Positions 18,251-26,477 of a stretch of DNA of 64,000 nucleotides are shown in pieces. The notes under the pieces were generated by a model. The model was not told the DNA's origin. It saw nothing but the letters and a program-made list of their open reading frames with translations, and ran no database searches. Source of the DNA: JOPF136 sp963773835 (lineage in GTDB: Bacteria; Acidobacteriota; Terriglobia; Acidiferrales; UBA7541); the NCBI GenBank assembly GCA_963773835.1, contig CAVZCQ010000004.1:930001-994000 (forward strand). The letters run 5' to 3'. The position numbers and the translations under genes are program-made. Position 1 is the first letter of the stretch, and the number at the start of each line of letters is the position of its first letter.

Positions 18251-18319
18251 GGCGTAGGCAGATGGCTGGTGTGGACGTATAATCCGGCTTAGAGGCACTG
18301 ACCCGAGGAGGGTCTCCCC

Positions 18320-19444
18320 ATGAAAGGCGCCCGCAACCTGGCAGTTCCCACCTTGGCAATCTTCGGCGCCCTGGTGCTGATTGGCCTCCCGCTCGGAGCG
18401 CGCTCCCAGCAACCCCAAAGCACGCCCCAGGACCAGTCGCAGCAGACTCAGACGCAAACCCAGGCGCAGCAGCCTGACGACTCGACTGCCGACCAGCCCG
18501 CCACCCCTCCGGGCGTCAAGAAATCCAAGGACGACGTCAGTAAGATCGGCGACCGCGGCGTGGGAAAAGGGATCAACTTCTACTCGCTGGAGCGCGAGAT
18601 TGCGCTGGGAAAGCAACTCGCTCAGGAAGTGGAGCGCTCGGCGAAGTTCGTGGACGACCCCATGGTGGTGGACTACGTGAACCGCGTGGGCCAGAACCTG
18701 GTGCGCAACTCGGACGCGCGCGTCCCGTTCACGATCAAGGTCATCGACTCGGACTCGATCAACGCCTTCGCCCTGCCCGGCGGATTTTTCTACGTCTTCA
18801 GCGGCCTGATCCTGCGGGCGGATGAGGAGTCGGAGCTGGCCGGCGTGATGGCCCACGAAATCGCTCACGTCTGCGCGCGCCACGGCACGCGCAACGCCAC
18901 CAAGGCGGAAATCACACAACTGGCCATGATCCCGGCGATGATCTTCATCCCCTACACCTGGGCGGGCTACGCCATGTACGAAGGCATGCAGTTCGCCATC
19001 CCGCTGCAATTCCTGAAGTTCTCGCGCGACGCGGAGCGCGAGGCGGACTTCCTGGGCCTGCAGTACATGTACAAGGCGGGATACGACCCCAACTCCTACG
19101 TCGCGTTCTTCGAGAAGATTCAGGCCGAGGAGAAGCGGCGGCCCGGCAGCATCCCGAAGGTCTTCGCAGACCATCCGCCGACGGCGGAGCGCATCCGCAA
19201 CATCCAGGAAGAAATCGCGCGGATCCTGCCGGTGCGCAGCGAGTACATCGTGACCACGTCGGAGTTTGACGTGGTGAAGGCGCGGCTGCGGATGATTCAG
19301 AACCGCTCCAAACTCACGAACAACGATTCCAGCAAGCCCAGTCTGCGGAAGCGCACCGACCGCGATACGACTACCACCGGCACTCAGGATGGCCAGAGCG
19401 ACGACGACCGTCCGACCCTGAAGCGCCGCCCGGATTCGCCCTGA
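18320..19444 (+). CDS. M48-family metalloprotease, exported
   Basis: 374 residues after a GGAGGG ribosome site. A signal peptide (to about residue 30) is followed by a Gln/Thr-rich linker (~30-65). The catalytic zinc site is AHEIAHVCARHGTR at residues ~177-190, and the third ligand Glu lies in READFLGLQYMYKAGYDP near residue 240, the standard M48C (BepA/LoiP-like) pattern. C-terminal ~80 residues are charged and low in complexity. Homologues act in outer-membrane protein quality control in the periplasm. It stands alone downstream of the repeat region. Confidence 0.92.
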   Translation: MKGARNLAVPTLAIFGALVLIGLPLGARSQQPQSTPQDQSQQTQTQTQAQQPDDSTADQPATPPGVKKSKDDVSKIGDRGVGKGINFYSLEREIALGKQLAQEVERSAKFVDDPMVVDYVNRVGQNLVRNSDARVPFTIKVIDSDSINAFALPGGFFYVFSGLILRADEESELAGVMAHEIAHVCARHGTRNATKAEITQLAMIPAMIFIPYTWAGYAMYEGMQFAIPLQFLKFSRDAEREADFLGLQYMYKAGYDPNSYVAFFEKIQAEEKRRPGSIPKVFADHPPTAERIRNIQEEIARILPVRSEYIVTTSEFDVVKARLRMIQNRSKLTNNDSSKPSLRKRTDRDTTTTGTQDGQSDDDRPTLKRRPDSP

Positions 19445-19554
19445 ACTCCGCGCCCGTTCGATCCGGCAATGATGAGTTTGCCGGCATTCTGCAGTCTTCG
19501 ATCACCCATCGCTCCGTCCCGCCATTCAGCGCGAAGCGGCGCCTCGAAGTTCCA

Positions 19555-19599
19555 GCGAAAAGAAAACCCCTGGATCGCCGGGGGGAGCGACCCAGGGGT
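19555..19599 (-). terminator. rho-independent terminator of the small gene at 19637
   Basis: Read on the minus strand, ACCCCTGG and CCAGGGGT pair (19592-19599 with 19566-19573) and are followed by TTTTCTTTT, a convincing intrinsic terminator about 38 bases after the stop of the minus-strand gene. The inner loop also contains a run of six G/C. Confidence 0.75.
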
Positions 19600-19636
19600 G
19601 AGGGGTGAACTACGGGGCTGGGGGAGGAGAGGGAGA

Positions 19637-19882
19637 TTACGTAATGTCGGTCCAGGTTTCCGGCTCGACGGCCATCACCATGGTTTTGAAGATGTCCACG
19701 TCCCAGCCGTCGCCGATACGGAAACGCAATGCGGTCGGCGTCTGGCTGAGCAGCGTGCCGGGAAGCGGAACACAAATCTCGGCGAATGCCACGCGCAGGA
19801 TCACTCGCTTATTGAGCCAGGGCTCGAAGTTCAGGGGTGCCGCGGGGCTGGGAGTCAGAGTGTTTCGGGTATCTGCGGTCAT
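19637..19882 (-). CDS. small conserved-type protein with WDVDI motif
   Basis: 81 residues from ATG 19882 (MTADTRNTL...); an ATG seven codons upstream is also possible. The core reads NFEPWLNKRVILRVAFAE, then LRFRIGDGWDVDIFKTM and VEPETW, a short beta-rich protein. Small proteins with the same 'W(D)vDIyk.mIlaVe.d.W' ending are frequent in Acidobacteriota genomes as I recall them, without known function. Gene reality is supported by the intrinsic terminator just downstream on the same strand. Confidence 0.7.
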   Translation of the reverse strand: MTADTRNTLTPSPAAPLNFEPWLNKRVILRVAFAEICVPLPGTLLSQTPTALRFRIGDGWDVDIFKTMVMAVEPETWTDIT

Positions 19883-20144
19883 CACGAGTGGAGTGTGCAG
19901 CACAGACCGTGCGGCGACTATGGTACGACCGCGCCATTTTTGCGAAGCTGGGCCAGTACCCGGAAAGTCTGGTACCCCTGGAACCCGGGGAGTACGCTGG
20001 TACTAACGTAGGATTGCTGCCCGGACCCGCTGCGGGTGACAATGGTTCGGCAGTGTGGGCGGCGAACGGAAGGACTGGGCTCACTGGAAGAGAACGGTTG
20101 GACTGGGAGCTTGGCGCGGCCAATGTGGCCGGCCACGAGGAGAC

Positions 20145-20807
20145 ATGCTGGAGAGTCTTCGCCACGCTTTTGAGACGCTACGCGACGTGGAAGGATTGAT
20201 CCGCGCGGGCGGTCTGGCCGTCGTCTGCGGGATCGTGTTCACGGAGACAGGACTGTTCTTCGGCTTCTTTCTTCCGGGAGACTCGCTGTTGGTGACGGCG
20301 GGAATCCTGGCTGCGGCCGGACACATGAGCCTGGCGGGGCTGCTTTCGCTGACGACCCTGTGCGCCATCCTCGGCGATCAGCTCAATTATTTCGTGGGAC
20401 GGAAGGCCGGTCAGGCGCTCTATTCGCGGCCCGATTCGCTTTTCTTCAAGAAGAAGCACCTGGAACGCGCGCACGACTACTACGAAAAATACGGAGTGAA
20501 GACGATCATTATCGCGCGCTTCATCCCCATCGTGCGGACGTTCTGCCCCGCGGTGGCGGGAGCGGCGCGGATGACGTATCGGACGTATCTGACCTTCGAC
20601 ATCGTGGGCGGAATGCTGTGGGTGTTCACGACCGTGCTGGGAGGATTTTTCCTGGGCCGGTCCGTGCCGAATGTGAAAGATAATTTGCACATCGTGATCG
20701 CCGTGGTGGTCTTCCTCTCCATTCTTCCCGCGATTATCGAGGCGTTGCGGCATCGGCGCGGGCGCACCGCGCGCGCATCCGTCTCCGTTGTGCCCGAACA
20801 GGACTAA
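20145..20807 (+). CDS. DedA family (VTT domain) membrane protein
   Basis: 220 residues from ATG 20145, preceded by GAGGAG. Characteristic DedA features: re-entrant-loop motif FFLPGDSLLVTAG near residue 45, a central basic segment, and the second motif RFIPIVRTFCPAVAGAARM near residue 130, followed by two membrane helices. DedA/VTT proteins support envelope homeostasis and membrane potential and include undecaprenyl-phosphate flippases. The frame is open 30 codons upstream but without homology features. Confidence 0.92.
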   Translation: MLESLRHAFETLRDVEGLIRAGGLAVVCGIVFTETGLFFGFFLPGDSLLVTAGILAAAGHMSLAGLLSLTTLCAILGDQLNYFVGRKAGQALYSRPDSLFFKKKHLERAHDYYEKYGVKTIIIARFIPIVRTFCPAVAGAARMTYRTYLTFDIVGGMLWVFTTVLGGFFLGRSVPNVKDNLHIVIAVVVFLSILPAIIEALRHRRGRTARASVSVVPEQD

Positions 20808-20861
20808 CTTCGCCCGGCTGCTCTTCTCTTCACGCCATTGAGCCGATAGAATCGCGGACCC

Positions 20862-21698
20862 ATGCTGGCGCTGCCTCTGATTGTGCTCACCGAACCACTC
20901 GACGTTTTTCTTCCGCAGGGACAACCTGTGGAGCACGGCGCGATGCAGGCGCTCGGGGAACTCGAACGCCGGCTCGTTCCTCTCATCTTTGTAAGCCGCG
21001 GGACGCGCGTTGAGGTCGAATTCGTCCGCCGGAGGATTGGGAACCGCCATCCGTTCATCACCGAGAACGGCGGAGGATTGTTCGTCCCTGAGGGCTACTT
21101 CCGGCAGCGGATTCCGGAGGCAATGGCCATACGGCACTACCACGCGATTGCGTTCGCGCGGCCATATGAGCAGGCGTGCGCGGCGCTGGAGGAGACGGCG
21201 CGGGAGGCGAGAGTTGAAGTGGTGGGTTTCCACCAGATGAGCGCCCGCGAGGTGGCGGAGAACGCGGGGCTGCCGCAGCGAGTCGCGGAAATGGCGCGGC
21301 TGCGTGAGTACGACGAACCGTTCTTCTTCGCGGGGGAGGAGACGGCCGCCAGCCGGCGGCTGGAAAACGCGGCGCAACTGCGGGGATGGCGCGTGACGCG
21401 CGGGGAACGCTTCTGGCACTTCGGGGCGGGCGCCGACGTCGCCGCAGCGGTTCGCCGTCTGATCGAGCTCTATCGTGGGGACCGGCATCGCGGGCGGATG
21501 CGGTCCGTGGCCATCGGATGGAGCAGGCATCAATTGCCGCTGCTGGCTGCGGCCGGACGCGCGATTGTGTTGCCTGCGCGGGACGGCAGCTACGACCCGG
21601 AACTGGCGGAGCGGCTGCCAGGAGCGCGCCGGGCAGCGAGCGGCGGGATTGCGGGGTGGAATGAAGCGGTGATGGAGCTGATGGGAGGAAGTTCCTGA
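20862..21698 (+). CDS. HAD-IIB (mannosyl-3-phosphoglycerate phosphatase-like) protein lacking catalytic aspartates
   Basis: 278 residues. Overall layout matches MPGP: REVEF-type helix (RVEVEFVRRRIG) followed by HPFITENGGGLFVPEG, a clear MPGP/HAD-IIB hallmark. However motif I, normally xxTDLDGTLL with the nucleophile Asp, is VLTEPLDVFLP here, and motif IV, normally GDSxND, is GWSRHQLPLL at residues ~215-224. The nucleophile and the metal-binding acids are therefore replaced. It is intact and well coded, so a pseudoenzyme with a binding or structural role is more likely than a dead gene. It lies 54 bases after dedA and may share its transcript. Confidence 0.8.
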   Translation: MLALPLIVLTEPLDVFLPQGQPVEHGAMQALGELERRLVPLIFVSRGTRVEVEFVRRRIGNRHPFITENGGGLFVPEGYFRQRIPEAMAIRHYHAIAFARPYEQACAALEETAREARVEVVGFHQMSAREVAENAGLPQRVAEMARLREYDEPFFFAGEETAASRRLENAAQLRGWRVTRGERFWHFGAGADVAAAVRRLIELYRGDRHRGRMRSVAIGWSRHQLPLLAAAGRAIVLPARDGSYDPELAERLPGARRAASGGIAGWNEAVMELMGGSS

Positions 21699-21763
21699 GG
21701 CTCAGCCAAGGGGGAACAGAAACGGAAGACGAAAGGCCAGCGGGCTGCCGAAGGTACCAAACA

Positions 21764-21800
21764 AATCGGGGAGCCTGGCGGCCCCCCGATTCGTTCTTGT
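21764..21800 (+). terminator. probable rho-independent terminator
   Basis: AATCGGGG (21764-21771) pairs with CCCCGATT (21784-21791); an inner GCC/GGC extends the stem. It is followed by TCGTTCTTGTTG, only moderately T-rich. It would end the dedA/HAD transcript. Confidence 0.6.
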
Positions 21801-22061
21801 TGACTTCGTGCGCGGCTAGTCCTGAATCATCAGGTGCCGGTCGCACGAGAACACCGCGTGCGCGGTGTTAGGTCCACACTGCATGCCGATCTGTGTCCGG
21901 GGGAGTCATCCTCCCTCCCAATTCCCTTCTACACCTGCACGGGGCAGGATGCAAGCAAATGCGAGGCGAAACTCACAGGCGGCGGATTAGGTCCCGGCGG
22001 CAATGGACGCTTCGTGAAATTGTGCAGGTGAGTGCGATACTGTGTGGCGAGGAGTGCGAGA

Positions 22062-22517
22062 GTGTTTGCGGGGCCGAAGGAAGGAGAACGGCGCGGCTGG
22101 AACAGGGCGCTCCGCTATTCGTGGCTGGCAGTAGGCGTAGTGTTTCTCTACGTGGCGGGCACCGTACTGCTGCGGTGGCAGGAAAACCGCAAGATTGACC
22201 TGGAGAACGCTAGGAAAGCGGCCGCCCAACAGGCCGCGGAAGACCGGCGGGCCGTGGAATCGATGGGTGGAAATCGATTTGAAATCCTGGCGTTCTACGC
22301 CACGCCGCCGCAGGTGCGCCGCGGCGATAGGGTGCAGTTGTGCTATGCGGTCGCGAACGCCGTGAGCGTGAAGATCGATCCGGAGGTCGAGGCCTTGCGG
22401 CCGTCGTACAGCCGGTGCGTGGACGTCTTCCCCCGCAAGAGCACGACATTCACGCTCAGCGCCGTGGATGCCGCGGGGAACACGAAGACGGCATCGGCGG
22501 AGGTACGGGTCCGGTAG
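22062..22517 (+). CDS. membrane-anchored protein with Ig-like outer domain, hypothetical
   Basis: About 151 residues from GTG 22062, which has GAGGAG twelve to seventeen bases upstream; GTG 22032 is the other choice. A single membrane helix (WLAVGVVFLYVAGTVLL) lies near residue 30, a short charged coiled segment follows, and the C-terminal ~95 residues form a beta-sandwich pattern (VRRGDRVQLCYAVANAVSVK ... STTFTLSAVDAAGN) like bacterial Ig domains. No specific function is known. The 360 bases upstream hold the dedA-side terminator and no other gene. Confidence 0.65.
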   Translation: MFAGPKEGERRGWNRALRYSWLAVGVVFLYVAGTVLLRWQENRKIDLENARKAAAQQAAEDRRAVESMGGNRFEILAFYATPPQVRRGDRVQLCYAVANAVSVKIDPEVEALRPSYSRCVDVFPRKSTTFTLSAVDAAGNTKTASAEVRVR

Positions 22518-22562
22518 CAGTGGCGATGCAAGGAGCGCGCCGGGCAGAAAGAACCGGCGGGA

Positions 22563-23315
22563 TCAGCGAAGAAACAGGACTTCGCGAATCTGGTCGCGGC
22601 CGACGAACGTCTTTGAAGTCCGGAAATCGTGGAAGAGGTTCATGATTTCGCGGTTCGGAATGGGGCGCTGGAAGATGACCGGGGCCGTGGCCGGGACGCA
22701 TTCCAGGGTTTGGGCATCGAGGACGCGGTAGCGCCAGAACCGCTCCGGGGTTTTGTCATGCAAGTGGAGAAGCGCGGCGCCGCTGGGACGTAGAATTTCC
22801 GCCAGGCGGGCGACGAGAGCGGAACCTGCCGCGGCGTCCAGATAATCGAGCGAATCCCAGAGCAGAACCCCGTGGAATTTGCGCGGGTCAAACCAGAGGT
22901 GGCGCGCGAAGAAGCGCGAGGGACGAAGCGCGGGGTCGTCGCCGTCGTCAGCGGAGCCGGCGGCGCGGACCGCGGAACGCGCATCGCGAGCCGGACGATT
23001 CAGTTCTTCAGACAGGAACTCGCGCCAGGCGCGGAGCAGGTCCTCCGTGTGCAGGCGAAAGCCCCGGGAAGTGAAGAAATCCACGGTGGCTTGCGAGACG
23101 GGGCCGAGATCGAGCACTTCGCCGCGTTCGGCGCCTTCCATGGCGCCCAGCAATTCCTTCAAGCCGTTGGAGACGCGGCGAACAATGGCGGCGGACGAGT
23201 CGGGAGTGGGCGGGCCAGCAGGCGAGCTACTGAGCGGCGCGCGCGCGGCCGACGCCGCGCTGCCAGCGCCCGCCGCAGCGGGGGAAGCGGGACGCTGCCG
23301 CGAGGACCAGTTCAT
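22563..23315 (-). CDS. SAM-methyltransferase-like protein downstream of bactofilin
   Basis: 250 residues. An Ala/Ser/Pro-rich N-terminal 40 residues precede a degenerate class I methyltransferase fold: VLDLGPVSQATVDFF replaces the usual 'vLDlGcG.G', and FHGVLLWDSLDYLD plus LRPSGAALLHLHD match the later strands (motifs II-III and 'LkpgG'). The glycine-poor SAM loop leaves open whether it binds SAM. It starts 27 bases after the bactofilin stop and is probably co-transcribed with it; a link to cell-shape or envelope work is positional inference. Confidence 0.7.
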   Translation of the reverse strand: MNWSSRQRPASPAAAGAGSAASAARAPLSSSPAGPPTPDSSAAIVRRVSNGLKELLGAMEGAERGEVLDLGPVSQATVDFFTSRGFRLHTEDLLRAWREFLSEELNRPARDARSAVRAAGSADDGDDPALRPSRFFARHLWFDPRKFHGVLLWDSLDYLDAAAGSALVARLAEILRPSGAALLHLHDKTPERFWRYRVLDAQTLECVPATAPVIFQRPIPNREIMNLFHDFRTSKTFVGRDQIREVLFLR

Positions 23316-23341
23316 GGGCTGGGCTCCCTCGATTCCCGCGG

Positions 23342-24064
23342 CTATTCGGACGGCTCGGAAGAATCAGCGGCGATGCCGCGATGCAACACCGAAGCTGCGG
23401 CGGACGGATCGGCCTCGCGAGATTCGGGAGTCACATCCGGAACGCCCGGTGGAGTGCCGACGGGAATCGCGGCAGAGCCAGCGGCGGCCGCAGCGCTGGC
23501 AGCCTGTGCGTTCTGGAACCGGGAGCCGCGGGGAAGAACGGAAGTGCGGCCAGTCGCGCCGCCTCGTTGCGGAATGGCGGGCGATTCACCGGCGCGCGTG
23601 ACTTCCATGGAGCCGTTGAAGACAGCGCCCTCATGGAGGGCGACGCGCGGTGCGGCGGCATCTCCGCGGACCGCGCCGGTGGCAGCGATTTCCAGGCGCT
23701 CGGCGGCGCGCAGGTTGCCATCCACTTTGCCTTCAATGACGATTTCGCGGGCCTCCACGTCCCCGTGAACCTTGCCGGAGGCACCGACGACCATGCGCGC
23801 GCTGTCCATGCGCAGTGTCCCCTCCACGCTGCCGCCAATCCAGAGGTCTTCCTTGCCGGAGATTTCGCCCTTCAAAGTGAGACCGGGCGTGATGCGAGAA
23901 GCAGTGGCGGCGGGAGCGGGAGCGGAAGGTGCGACCGGTGGAATCACCGGAGCGGCTTCGACCGGCGGCGCTGGTGCGGGGGGATGCGCGGCCGGAGGCT
24001 GCGGGCGCGGGGCCGGAGTCTCGGGTTGCTGGGGAGACTTTTGCTCATTCTGTTTGAACCACAT
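23342..24064 (-). CDS. bactofilin (polymer-forming cytoskeletal protein)
   Basis: 240 residues. The central ~110 residues (about 60-170) are the bactofilin beta-helix: ITPGLTLKGEISGKEDLWI, then repeated G-V/E-x-G turns (GSVEGTLRM, GKVHGDVEA, GKVDGNLRA). The N-terminus is Pro/Ala-rich and the C-terminus is a disordered Ala/Pro/Ser tail. Bactofilins polymerise without nucleotide and scaffold cell-wall or polar proteins at the inner membrane. No M23 peptidase gene, a frequent partner, is adjacent here. Confidence 0.92.
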   Translation of the reverse strand: MWFKQNEQKSPQQPETPAPRPQPPAAHPPAPAPPVEAAPVIPPVAPSAPAPAATASRITPGLTLKGEISGKEDLWIGGSVEGTLRMDSARMVVGASGKVHGDVEAREIVIEGKVDGNLRAAERLEIAATGAVRGDAAAPRVALHEGAVFNGSMEVTRAGESPAIPQRGGATGRTSVLPRGSRFQNAQAASAAAAAGSAAIPVGTPPGVPDVTPESREADPSAAASVLHRGIAADSSEPSE

Positions 24065-24218
24065 TAGAACCTCCTCCGCGAAGGCAACGTTTTTACCGGG
24101 CGGACAAACCCGTTCCGGGGGCGGGCCGGGTGGAGGGCGCGAGAACTATAGAACAGGAGCGGGGGGATGGCAACGGCGGGGGGTGTAGGTGATGCGGGAG
24201 CGGAACCTGGTATTCAGT

Positions 24219-24878
24219 CTACTCCGCGTGGCGCAGCTCCCACGCGGCGACGACGATGCCGAGGGTTTCGTGGAAAACGAGCTTCAGGCCTTCGCGGGTG
24301 CGCCACCAGGAGTCGGGGTCGAAATCGGTATCGTGGGCGCTAATCACTCGAAAATCGAAATCCTTGGGCCAGACGCGATTGAAGATGAAGTGGGTGCGGC
24401 GCGTGTGGTAATTCGAGGTGACCACGAGCACGTGGCGCCAGCCGCGCTCGATGGCGAGTTTCCGGAGCGCCTCCGCTTCTTCCCGCGTGTTTCCCACGGG
24501 GCGGGGATAGGGAACGATGGCGCTGTCGGGGACGCCGCGCTGCTCGAGATCGCGGCGCATTAGGTCCGGGATCGATAGATAGGGACGCAGGGGCCGGCCG
24601 CTGGCCACGATGCGCGGAGCCCAGTGCGCGCGGTATAGTTCGGCGGCGCGCGTGGCGCGGTCGCCTTGAAGGTTATCGTCGCCGAGAATCATGATGGCAT
24701 CGGCGGGGCCGGGGGCATCGTCCGCAACCCAGAAATGGCCGCCGGCCTGGAGGATCGGGACGCGAAAGAGATAGAGACCGAAAGCGAAGGCGGCGAGAAC
24801 GATCCAGAAGGCGAGGCGCGAGAGGATGCCGCCGCGTTGCGTCCGGCGGATTGCGCCGGGCGCGGGCACGCGGCTCAC
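24219..24878 (-). CDS. YdcF family (DUF218) protein
   Basis: 219 residues from a GTG start that overlaps the galT stop by four bases. One N-terminal membrane helix (residues ~20-40) anchors an extracytoplasmic DUF218 domain: DAIMILGDDN at the first strand, TREEAEAL in the middle, and VLVVTSNYHTRRTHFIF, the family's SxxHxxR-type motif. DUF218 proteins such as SanA/ElyC affect envelope integrity and lipid-carrier metabolism. Translational coupling to galT suggests a sugar/envelope context. Confidence 0.85.
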   Translation of the reverse strand: MSRVPAPGAIRRTQRGGILSRLAFWIVLAAFAFGLYLFRVPILQAGGHFWVADDAPGPADAIMILGDDNLQGDRATRAAELYRAHWAPRIVASGRPLRPYLSIPDLMRRDLEQRGVPDSAIVPYPRPVGNTREEAEALRKLAIERGWRHVLVVTSNYHTRRTHFIFNRVWPKDFDFRVISAHDTDFDPDSWWRTREGLKLVFHETLGIVVAAWELRHAE

Positions 24879-25852
24879 AGGCCGGCCTCCAGACTGCGGA
24901 GATGTTTCGCGCTTTCTTCCGGCATCACGGCGTTGAAATAAACTTCCTTCAAGGCATACGAGCGGCTGCCCTTGGGCAGGATGGGCATGATTTCGATGTG
25001 CCAGTGGTAGTCCTCGGCGATGGTCTGCCAGTAACCGGTAATCTCACCGCGATGGACGTCGGTATTGGGCGAGGTGTGCAGGACCATGTGGTAGGCGCCG
25101 GAAACCTGCTCGAGACGCCGAAGCGTGCGGCCCACCAGCGAAGCCAGATGCTTGCGGTGAGCCTCGGCGCGGGGAACCTCGAATTGGTAGTTGTGCTTGC
25201 GGGAGAGGATCCAGACCTCGAAGGGCACCCGCGAGGCGTAAGGACAGAACGCCACGTAGTCGCCCTGCGTGTCCACCACGCGCTTCCCCGAGCGCTCCTC
25301 CTGCCGAATGATGTCGCAGAAGACGCAACGCTCCTTCTGGTCAAAGTACGCCTTCGAGGCGCGCAGCTCGTAGAGCACGCGGCGAGGCACAAACGTGGTG
25401 GCAACGATTTCCGAATGTGCGTGGGTCCATTCGGCGGCGGCGGGACTCCCCTGGTTCTTGAGCGCAGTGGCGTACTTGAAGCGCGCGTCGTGTTTCAGGT
25501 CAGCAATGCGGCGCTTGTAGGCTTCGAACACCATTTCGATTTGCTCATCGGCAAGCCGGGAGAGCGGGCGGTCGTGCTCCGGCGTTTCAATGACGACTTC
25601 GTGGGCGCCGACGCCGCGCATTTTGTCGTAGATTCCCTCGGCGGCGCGGCCGACTTCGCCTTCAATGCGATAGAGAGGAGCCGGATGCGGGGTGACGCGG
25701 ACCTTCCAGGGACCTTCGGGGGGCAGGGCGAGCAGCGTCTGGCCGGTCTGCGAAGCCGGACATAACAGGCAGGGCTCGATGGGGAGCGCGGCCTCCTCTC
25801 CATGGCCCACAACCACCCAACTCCGCGTGATTGGATCTTTTCGCAGCTCCAT
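24875..25852 (-). CDS. galT: galactose-1-phosphate uridylyltransferase
   Basis: 325 residues from ATG 25852 (MELRKDPITRSWVVV). Zinc-site cysteine pairs are visible (CLLCPAS near residue 30, and CVFCDIIRQE near 175). The active-site segment is THAHSEIVATT, where canonical GalT has H-P-H-[GS]-Q: both histidines are present but the Gln is Glu. The C-terminal domain shows YHWHIEIMP, typical of archaeal/bacterial GalT. The enzyme moves UMP between UDP-glucose and galactose-1-phosphate in the Leloir pathway; no galK or galE is in the window. The Gln-to-Glu change leaves room for a related nucleotidyl- or phosphorylase-type activity. Confidence 0.85.
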   Translation of the reverse strand: MELRKDPITRSWVVVGHGEEAALPIEPCLLCPASQTGQTLLALPPEGPWKVRVTPHPAPLYRIEGEVGRAAEGIYDKMRGVGAHEVVIETPEHDRPLSRLADEQIEMVFEAYKRRIADLKHDARFKYATALKNQGSPAAAEWTHAHSEIVATTFVPRRVLYELRASKAYFDQKERCVFCDIIRQEERSGKRVVDTQGDYVAFCPYASRVPFEVWILSRKHNYQFEVPRAEAHRKHLASLVGRTLRRLEQVSGAYHMVLHTSPNTDVHRGEITGYWQTIAEDYHWHIEIMPILPKGSRSYALKEVYFNAVMPEESAKHLRSLEAGL

Positions 25853-25946
25853 TCCGAGGCCTATCGACGGGAATCCCAGGCAAGCAATGCGATTGTACCG
25901 CGGCAGCAAGGTGGCGCGAGCATTTGCACAGGAAAATGTGCGCAGT

Positions 25947-26405
25947 TTAGCGCGTGTAATGAGCGGGGGTGGGCCCCTGCTCCAGGCGATTGCGGTCCCA
26001 AATGGCGCCTTCGCGGGAGTAGCTGGCCATCTCGAAGTCCTGCGTCAGCTCGAGCGCGTCGGTGGGGCAGGCGTCTTCGCAGAGGCCGCAAAACATGCAG
26101 CGCGAAGTGTCGTAGGTAAAGTGGGTGAGCACCTTGCGGCGCGTGGCTTCATCGCGCTGCCAGCCCACGACAATGAGGTTTTCCGGGCAAGCCAGGGCGC
26201 ACAGGTTGCAGGCGATGCAGAGCGTCTCGCCGGTCTGCGGGTTGATGTTGAGACGAGGCGCGCCGCGATACCGTTCCGCCACCATGGGCCGTTCCAGCGG
26301 GTATTGCTCCGTGTAGATTTTCTTCGGGTTCTGGTAGCTGAAAGTGAGTTTCATGCCGTCCCAGAGGTCGCCGAAAAACACGCTGCGCAGCAGGTCCTTG
26401 ATCAT
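25947..26405 (-). CDS. nuoI: NADH-quinone oxidoreductase subunit I-like ferredoxin
   Basis: 152 residues from ATG 26405 (MIKDLLRSVFFGDLWDGMKL). Two 4Fe-4S motifs are complete: CIACNLCALACP and CMFCGLCEDACP. The segment between Phe-rich N-terminus and first cluster (YRGAPRLNIN) matches NuoI, which carries clusters N6a/N6b in the peripheral arm of complex I. It is isolated from any other nuo gene here, so either complex I genes are scattered in this genome or this is a supernumerary copy. Confidence 0.88.
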   Translation of the reverse strand: MIKDLLRSVFFGDLWDGMKLTFSYQNPKKIYTEQYPLERPMVAERYRGAPRLNINPQTGETLCIACNLCALACPENLIVVGWQRDEATRRKVLTHFTYDTSRCMFCGLCEDACPTDALELTQDFEMASYSREGAIWDRNRLEQGPTPAHYTR

Positions 26406-26477
26406 GCTTCTAGTCTGCGAACGCGCCGCTCGGATGTCAAGCGAGCAGTCAAACTCGTGGCGACCGGCCCATTCCAA

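Larger units (their letters stand above)
16822..18319. other. 1.5-kb stretch without intact genes: IS scraps, palindromes, G-run repeats
   Basis: Contents, left to right: an inverted repeat CTGACCC...GGGGTCAG at about 16852-16877; an IS110-type transposase scrap (17051-17215); a palindrome TCCCGACCCTTCGGGA at 17403-17418; three variants of a (C)TCAAT(T/C)TG motif between 17343 and 17521; a consensus-like promoter at 17560-17588; and non-coding repeats with long G runs to about 18250. The open frames here have skewed composition and no recognisable protein features. Confidence 0.7.
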
